This document shows, piece after piece, positions 5,717-9,304 of a DNA stretch of 9,304 nucleotides. Source of the DNA: an uncultured Collinsella sp. (GTDB lineage Bacteria; Actinomycetota; Coriobacteriia; Coriobacteriales; Coriobacteriaceae). The translations under genes were made by a program, and so were the position numbers. The number at the start of each line of letters is the position of its first letter. Positions within the stretch are counted from its first letter, which is position 1. The notes below the pieces were generated by a model, which was not told where the DNA came from, ran no database searches, and saw only the letters and a list, made by a program, of their open reading frames with translations. The stretch is taken from assembly GCA_905198825.1 (NCBI GenBank), contig CAJKEF010000033.1, forward strand, positions 1-9,304, given 5' to 3'.

Positions 5717-6547
5717 TTACTTCTTACGGCGACGAATGATGTGCTGGTTCGAGACCTTCTTCTTCTTGCGCGTACGAAGGCCCTTCGTCGGCTTACCCCA
5801 GGGGGTAACAGAGGGACGACCAGAGGTGTGGTTCTTGCCCTCGCCACCGCCGTGCGGGTGGTCGACAGGGTTCATGACGGTACCGCGGACGGTCGGGCGC
5901 ACGTTCATGTGACGCTTACGGCCGGCCTTGCCGATGACGATGTTGGAGTGATCGGCGTTGCCGACCTCACCGACGGTGGCGCGGCAGGTAACGAGGATGC
6001 GGCGCATCTCGGAGGAAGGCATACGGACGATAGCGTACTTGCCCTCCTTACCCATCAGCTGGCAGGAGTTACCGGCGGAACGGGCGATAGCGGCGCCCTT
6101 GCCCGGCTGGAACTCGACGGCGTGGATGAGCGTACCGACGGGGATGTCGGCGAGGGGCAGAGCGTTGCCCGGCTTGATGTCGGCGTCAGAACCGGACATG
6201 ATGGTCTGACCGACCTCGAGGCCCTTGGGGGCCAGGATGTAGCGCTTCTCACCGTCAGCGTAGTGCAGCAGAGCGATGCGAGCGGAACGATTCGGATCGT
6301 ACTCGATCGTGGCAACCTTGGCGGGCACGCCGTCCTTGTTGCGCTTGAAGTCGATGCGACGATACTGACGCTTGTTGCCGCCGCCCTGGTGACGGGTGGT
6401 GATGCGGCCGTTGTTGTTGCGGCCGGCCTTCTTGGGCAGGGGCTCCAGGAGGGACTTCTCGGGCTTGCTGCAGGTGATCTCAGCGAAGTCGGAGACGGTC
6501 TGGAAACGCCTACCAGCGCTCGTGGGCTTGAGGTGCTTGACTGCCAT
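5717..6547 (-). CDS. rplB: 50S ribosomal protein L2 (uL2)
   Basis: A 276-residue protein, the standard bacterial length. It has the OB-fold RNA-binding domain, with GRNNNGRITTRHQGGGNKR at about 42-60, then an SH3-like domain and the C-terminal VDHPHGGGEG loop (228-237), whose His is near the peptidyl transferase centre and implicated in its activity. The basic C-terminus (RTRKKKKVSNQHIIRRRKK) is typical. GAAGGG lies 8-13 nt before the ATG. The gene is preceded by a 135-nt spacer rich in hairpins, unlike the tight junctions elsewhere in the operon. Confidence 0.99.
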   Translation of the reverse strand: MAVKHLKPTSAGRRFQTVSDFAEITCSKPEKSLLEPLPKKAGRNNNGRITTRHQGGGNKRQYRRIDFKRNKDGVPAKVATIEYDPNRSARIALLHYADGEKRYILAPKGLEVGQTIMSGSDADIKPGNALPLADIPVGTLIHAVEFQPGKGAAIARSAGNSCQLMGKEGKYAIVRMPSSEMRRILVTCRATVGEVGNADHSNIVIGKAGRKRHMNVRPTVRGTVMNPVDHPHGGGEGKNHTSGRPSVTPWGKPTKGLRTRKKKKVSNQHIIRRRKK

Positions 6548-6575
6548 TGAAACTTTCCCTTCTTCTTCCGATGGC

Positions 6576-6674
6576 CGGTCGCTCAGGGATTGGCGACCGA
6601 CGCCGGATTACCACGGTACCGCGCGTATCCATCATGCGCGGCATAAGAGCCCGGCCCCTTTTGGGGGCTCGGGC
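6576..6674 (-). promoter_or_regulatory. Three-hairpin spacer upstream of rplB, candidate regulatory RNA
   Basis: In transcription order: a very stable GC hairpin (6674-6670/6668-6664 with 6658-6649, ten pairs, one bulged A, five-base loop) followed by TCTTAT; a 6-bp hairpin CCGCGC/GCGCGG (6641-6636 with 6624-6619, 11-nt loop); and a 7-bp hairpin CGGTCGC/GCGACCG (6599-6593 with 6582-6576, 10-nt loop). The first resembles a terminator with a weak U-tract, so it could attenuate transcription into rplB and beyond, protect an RNA end, or be a processing site. No known leader family was recognised. Confidence 0.5.
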
Positions 6675-6682
6675 GTAAAACC

Positions 6683-6988
6683 CTACTGCTCGGCGGGAGC
6701 CTGCTGGGTGGCGAAGATCTCGATCTGCTCACCCTCGGCGAGGGTGACGACGGCCTTCTTCCAGGAGCGGGTCATGCCGGACTGGTAACGGACGCGCTTC
6801 TCCTTGCCACGGACGTTCATGGTGTTGACCTTGACGACGTGGACGTTGAAGAGCTTCTCCACAGCCTGACGGATCTCCTGCTTGGGAGCGTCCTTGGCCA
6901 CCTCGAAGGTGTACTTGCCCTGCTCCATGAGATCGTAGGAACGCTCAGAGATGATCGGGCGGATGATGACGTTGTAGAGGGAGTTCAT
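6683..6988 (-). CDS. rplW: 50S ribosomal protein L23 (uL23)
   Basis: A 101-residue protein, normal length. It shows YNVIIRPIISERSYDLMEQGKYTFEV at about 5-30 and the NVHVVKVNTMNVRGKEKR segment (48-65) that reaches into the exit tunnel. Located at the tunnel exit next to uL29, it is the main contact for trigger factor and the signal recognition particle. Its ATG follows the rplD stop TAA with no gap, so translation reinitiation is likely. The C-terminal tail ATQQAPAEQ is nonconserved. It is followed by a long hairpin-rich spacer before rplB. Confidence 0.98.
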   Translation of the reverse strand: MNSLYNVIIRPIISERSYDLMEQGKYTFEVAKDAPKQEIRQAVEKLFNVHVVKVNTMNVRGKEKRVRYQSGMTRSWKKAVVTLAEGEQIEIFATQQAPAEQ

Positions 6989-7615
6989 TTAAGCGAGCAC
7001 CTCCTCGAGCTTCTTGCAGACATCGGTGGTCATGACGAGGGCACCGTTGTCGATGAGGTAGCGGGTGTTGGCCTCGGAAACGCCGATGATGGTGACCTTC
7101 TCGATGTTGCGGAAGGAGAGGTAGGCGTTAACGGCCTCGTCGTCGACGACGACGGTGACGCGCTTGCCGGCAACGCCGAGGGCGTTGAGGACGGCGACGG
7201 CCTGCTTGGTGCTGGGCTTCTCGAAGTCAAGAGAGTCGACGAGGACGAGCTCGCCGTCGGCAACCTTGCCGGAGAGAACGCCGCGCATGGCGACCTTGAC
7301 CATCTTGTGGTTGACGCGCTTGGCGTGGGAGTGCGGGGTGGGTCCGAAAATCACGCCGCCGCCGGTCCACTGACCAGCGCGGATGGAACCCTGACGAGCA
7401 CGGCCGGTGCCCTTCTGACGGTAGGGCTTGGCGCCGCCGCCAGAGACGTCGTGACGGTTCTTGGTGGAGTGGGTACCCTGACGCTTGCAGGCGTCCTGGC
7501 AAACCACGACCTGGTGGATGCAGGAGATGTTCGGCTCGATGCCGAAGACGCCGTCGGCGAGCTCGGCCTCAGCGACCTGGGCCCCCTCGGCGTTCTTGAT
7601 TGCGTACTTGGACAT
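6989..7615 (-). CDS. rplD: 50S ribosomal protein L4 (uL4)
   Basis: A 208-residue protein. The basic extended loop that lines the exit tunnel is plain: KPYRQKGTGRARQGS at 63-77 and GGGVIFGP at 85-92. The globular domain carries LVLVDSLDFEKPSTKQ and the C-terminal NTRYLIDNGALVMTTD segment. In Escherichia coli L4 also represses its own S10 operon through a leader RNA and transcription termination; whether it does so here is unknown. AAGGAGG lies 4 nt before the ATG. It is 43 nt after rplC and abuts rplW directly. Confidence 0.98.
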   Translation of the reverse strand: MSKYAIKNAEGAQVAEAELADGVFGIEPNISCIHQVVVCQDACKRQGTHSTKNRHDVSGGGAKPYRQKGTGRARQGSIRAGQWTGGGVIFGPTPHSHAKRVNHKMVKVAMRGVLSGKVADGELVLVDSLDFEKPSTKQAVAVLNALGVAGKRVTVVVDDEAVNAYLSFRNIEKVTIIGVSEANTRYLIDNGALVMTTDVCKKLEEVLA

Positions 7616-7631
7616 TCTGTCCTCCTTGTTA

Positions 7632-7664
7632 GCCTAAGAGTTTGACTACTTGGGGCCCTTAGGC
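7632..7664 (-). promoter_or_regulatory. Hairpin overlapping the rplC stop codon
   Basis: On the minus strand GCCTAAG (7664-7658) pairs perfectly with CTTAGGC (7638-7632) around a 19-nt loop. The first arm contains the rplC stop codon and the second ends just upstream of the rplD AAGGAGG site. A ribosome terminating on rplC would melt it, so it may couple rplC and rplD translation. It is not a terminator, since no U-tract follows. Confidence 0.35.
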
Positions 7665-8279
7665 CATGCGGACCTGGACGAGACCGTTCTTGCCGCCGGG
7701 GACAGCGCCCTTGACGAGCATGAGGTTCTGCTCGGCGTCAACGCGGACGAGCTTGAGGTTCTTGACCGTCACGCGCTCGTCGCCCATGTGACCGTACATG
7801 TGCAGGCCCTTGCGGACGCGGGCGGGGTAGGCGCACTGGCCGATGGAACCAGGCTTGCGCTGGTTGCGGCAGCCGTGGGTCATAGGGCCACGGGAGAAGT
7901 TCCAGCGCTTGACGGTGCCCTGGAAGCCCTTGCCCTTGGAGGTGCCGATGACGTCGACGGACTTGACGTCAGCGAAGTCAGCGACGGTCACGACGTCGCC
8001 AGTGTGGTGCTCCTCGCCGTTCTCGACGCGGACCTCGCGCAGGAAGCGCATCGGCTCGACGCCGGCCTTGGCGAAGTGACCAGCCATGGGCTTGTTGACG
8101 TGCTTGGCGGAGATGTCTCCGAAGCCGATCTGGACGGCGTCGTAGCCGTCGGTCGCCTTCGTCTTGACCTGCGAGACGGTGCAGGGGCCAGCCTGGATGA
8201 CGGTGACGGGCACGACGTTGTCGTTCTCGTCCCAAACCTGCGTCATTCCGAGCTTGCGGCCAAGGATGGTGCTGACCAT
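7659..8279 (-). CDS. rplC: 50S ribosomal protein L3 (uL3)
   Basis: A 206-residue protein from the ATG at 8279, giving MVSTILGRKLGMTQVWDEND, the classic uL3 start; AGGAAAG lies 4 nt upstream. A longer reading frame of 33 further codons exists but its residues are unlike uL3 and lie in the leader. GTSKGKGFQG is at 112-121 and the central loop near the peptidyl transferase centre, RGPMTHGCRNQRKPGSIGQ, is at 130-148, including the Gln that is methylated by PrmB in Escherichia coli. It is an early assembly protein. Here it opens the operon, with no rpsJ before it. Confidence 0.98.
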   Translation of the reverse strand: MVSTILGRKLGMTQVWDENDNVVPVTVIQAGPCTVSQVKTKATDGYDAVQIGFGDISAKHVNKPMAGHFAKAGVEPMRFLREVRVENGEEHHTGDVVTVADFADVKSVDVIGTSKGKGFQGTVKRWNFSRGPMTHGCRNQRKPGSIGQCAYPARVRKGLHMYGHMGDERVTVKNLKLVRVDAEQNLMLVKGAVPGGKNGLVQVRMA

Positions 8280-8400
8280 GCTCTTTCCTAACCCTCGGTG
8301 GTCATGGGACCATGTGGGACACCCTTTGCCCCAACCCCAGCGGACCACATCCGATACATGCCGCCGTTGCGGTGACACATAAATGTCCCCAGTAAGGCAG
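8280..8400 (-). promoter_or_regulatory. Leader (5' untranslated region) of the ribosomal operon
   Basis: About 120 nt separate the predicted transcription start from rplC. The transcript can form CCGC-AACG-GCGG near 8372-8361, a 5-bp hairpin TGGTC-CCAT-GACCA (8312-8299) just upstream of the rplC binding site, and longer-range pairs GGGACA with TGTCCC and ATGTGG with CCACAT. GGGGACA (8389-8383) and GGGTGTCCC resemble the intergenic repeat theme at 2326-2450. No homology to the Escherichia coli S10 leader was recognised. Confidence 0.45.
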
Positions 8401-8407
8401 CCTGTCT

Positions 8408-8436
8408 ATATTACACACAGCAAGGCCGCTTCACAA
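8408..8436 (-). promoter_or_regulatory. Probable sigma-70 promoter of the ribosomal operon
   Basis: On the minus strand TTGTGA (8436-8431) and TAATAT (8413-8408) are separated by exactly 17 nt. Each hexamer matches the housekeeping consensus at four of six positions. An A5 tract (8455-8451) lies upstream of the -35, where an UP element would be, and a small CTTC/GAAG palindrome (8440-8450) sits between. Start of transcription is expected near 8401. Confidence 0.6.
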
Positions 8437-8518
8437 TCTCTTCGCAGAAGTTTTTGAGCCGTCTACCTGCGGCGAGATAGTCCCCCGACCCGGGCGTATC
8501 CATAGGGCCCCGCGGACT
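8437..8518 (-). other. GC-rich spacer after the phosphatase gene
   Basis: The minus strand contains AGTCC/GGACT arms around an inner GGGC/GCCC hairpin (8510-8507 with 8495-8492) with an 11-nt loop. There is no U-tract close behind it, so it is at best a poor terminator and read-through from the phosphatase gene into the ribosomal operon is possible. Confidence 0.3.
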
Positions 8519-9127
8519 TCACGCACAGGGGTCAATGATGTCCCTCACAAAGAACTCACCGGAGGCTTCGTCGTGGTCGCAGGCCATGATTGCGCAGTTG
8601 GGCAACGCCTTGGGAACGTCCTTCTCGTCTGGGAGGACGGCAGCGAGGAACTGCTTTGAGGCGGAGCCGTGGGAGACGGCCAGGGCACAGGTGACGTCCG
8701 CGGGGGCTATAAGGGCTCGCAGCGCCGCAAGAACGCGGGCGCGCAGGGCAGAATTGCCCTCTCCCCCGCAGGCCACGAGGGCGTCTCCGGGGTCCCAGAC
8801 GTTGGCGGGGACGTCCGCCTGTGGGCCGCGCTCGTAGGAGCCGTAGTCACGCTCCATAAGGCCTAGCTCGACCCGGGGCACAACGGCCTGGTCCATGAGG
8901 CCGCGCTCGGTGAGGACGCTCATGAGCAGGCCCGTAGTCGCAAAGGCCCGCCCGAGGGGAGAAGTTCCCACGGCGTCGGGGCGCACCTCATGGTTGGCCA
9001 GCCAGGAGCCCGCCGCAAGTGCCTGCGTGCGGCCGAGCTCTGTCAGCGGCGAGTCGCACCGCCCCTGCACTAACTTTGCCAGGTTGAACTCCGTCTGCCC
9101 ATGCCTCACCAGATACAATCGCTTCAA
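8519..9127 (-). CDS. Histidine phosphatase superfamily (phosphoglycerate mutase-like) protein
   Basis: I place the start at the TTG at 9127, giving 202 residues: GGGGGAG lies 6 nt upstream and the protein then opens (M)KRLYLVRHGQTEFN, exactly where the family begins. Upstream in-frame ATGs at 9142 and 9163 lack good binding sites. The catalytic RHG is at 8-10, the phosphate-binding Arg is in SPLGRA (56-61), a family acidic segment is ELGLMERDYG (87-96) and the second catalytic His is in VSHGSA (151-156). This is branch 1 of the superfamily; substrates range from phosphoglycerate and fructose bisphosphate to alpha-ribazole phosphate, and this one cannot be told. It lies upstream of the ribosomal operon, where rpsJ often is. 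Confidence 0.88.
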   Translation of the reverse strand: MKRLYLVRHGQTEFNLAKLVQGRCDSPLTELGRTQALAAGSWLANHEVRPDAVGTSPLGRAFATTGLLMSVLTERGLMDQAVVPRVELGLMERDYGSYERGPQADVPANVWDPGDALVACGGEGNSALRARVLAALRALIAPADVTCALAVSHGSASKQFLAAVLPDEKDVPKALPNCAIMACDHDEASGEFFVRDIIDPCA

Positions 9128-9161
9128 ATTGGTCTCCCCCATCTGCCATGAACTTCTCGCC

Positions 9162-9167
9162 ATTCTA
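9162..9167 (-). promoter_or_regulatory. Weak candidate -10 for the phosphatase gene
   Basis: TAGAAT on the minus strand matches the -10 consensus at five of six positions. It would start transcription near 9155, leaving a leader of about 28 nt containing the GGGGGAG site and the TTG start. No convincing -35 is present. If real, it excludes the upstream ATG at 9163. Confidence 0.25.
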
Positions 9168-9187
9168 CGCCGCGTCCCGCAGACCAT

Positions 9188-9247
9188 CGTTTGCATGTAA
9201 ATCTGGACGCTAAGACAGCGCCGAGCGACCACTTTCGCATGCAAACG
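9188..9247. repeat. 10-bp perfect inverted repeat upstream of phosphatase gene
   Basis: CGTTTGCATG (9188-9197) and CATGCAAACG (9238-9247) are exact inverted copies separated by 40 nt. They lie about 60 and 110 nt upstream of the phosphatase start, in promoter territory. The arrangement could be a paired operator site or a stem. No coding potential is evident here. Confidence 0.5.
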
Positions 9248-9280
9248 GCGAGGGGCACTGCGGTAAGAAACGCAAAGCGC

Positions 9281-9304
9281 CCCCGGGAGCAGGTGCTCTC
9301 GGGG
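9281..9304. terminator. GC-rich hairpin cut by the window edge
   Basis: CCCCGGGAGCA (9281-9291) pairs with TGCTCTCGGGG (9294-9304) with a single wobble. Flanking AAAGCGC at 9274-9280 suggests that the stem continues beyond the window. On the minus strand the 3' arm is followed by GCGCTTTGCGTTT, so it may end a minus-strand gene lying to the right; it may be bidirectional. The two-base inner loop means the apex probably opens by one or two pairs. Confidence 0.55.

Noticed and set aside
5687..6550. 287-codon open frame on the plus strand across rplB
   Set aside because: Antisense to rplB; composition is that of a shadow frame, rich in Asp, Gly, Val and Leu, with no recognisable domain.
6839..7645. 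268-codon open frame on the plus strand across rplW and rplD
   Set aside because: Shadow of rplW and rplD; no recognisable protein features.
8280..8378. 33-codon N-terminal extension of rplC
   Set aside because: The residues are unlike any uL3 N-terminus, the region lies in the untranslated leader, and the internal ATG at 8279 has a good binding site and the conserved start.
9128..9244. 39-codon upstream extension of the phosphatase
   Set aside because: The extension is Arg-rich without similarity to the family, crosses an inverted repeat and a candidate -10, and the TTG at 9127 has a better binding site.

Overview
The window is bacterial chromosomal DNA of moderately high GC, densely coded and almost entirely on the minus strand. 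Three things suggest a high-GC Gram-positive, most plausibly a gut member of the Coriobacteriia such as Collinsella: the strong AGGAGG-type ribosome binding sites, the sequence character of the ribosomal proteins, and the GGGGACAG-type intergenic repeats. That placement is inferred from overall character; no taxonomic marker comparison was possible here.

Layout, read in the direction of transcription (right to left). (1) 9304-8519: a GC-rich hairpin cut by the window edge, a 10-bp inverted repeat and a histidine-phosphatase (phosphoglycerate mutase-like) gene. (2) 8518-8280: a spacer with a probable sigma-70 type promoter and a roughly 120-nt leader. (3) 8279-2520: twelve ribosomal protein genes in canonical order, rplC-rplD-rplW-rplB-rpsS-rplV-rpsC-rplP-rpmC-rpsQ-rplN-rplX, closed by a strong intrinsic terminator at 2460-2493. 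(4) 2459-2049: an accessory spacer with a cluster of GGGGACAG-type repeats and then a regulatory region with phased GCAAATAA boxes and TGCGC/GCGCA palindromes. (5) 2048-219: a two-gene operon for a Gfo/Idh/MocA-family oxidoreductase and a DeoR-family repressor. (6) 218-1: two perfect hairpins, probably terminators, and a short inverted repeat.

The ribosomal operon encodes large-subunit proteins uL3, uL4, uL23, uL2, uL22, uL16, uL29, uL14 and uL24 and small-subunit proteins uS19, uS3 and uS17. Most spacers are 0-43 nt or 1-nt stop/start overlaps, so co-transcription and translational coupling are likely. Two spacers stand out: 135 nt between rplW and rplB and 118 nt between rpsQ and rplN. Both fold into several hairpins, and the second can form alternative pairings that expose or cover the rplN ribosome binding site. 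They are the best candidates here for undescribed cis-regulatory RNAs.

The operon is also unusual at both ends. rpsJ does not precede rplC, and a terminator replaces rplE after rplX, so the usual S10-spc continuity is broken. The oxidoreductase/DeoR pair looks like a self-regulated sugar or polyol catabolic unit with no link to the ribosomal genes.
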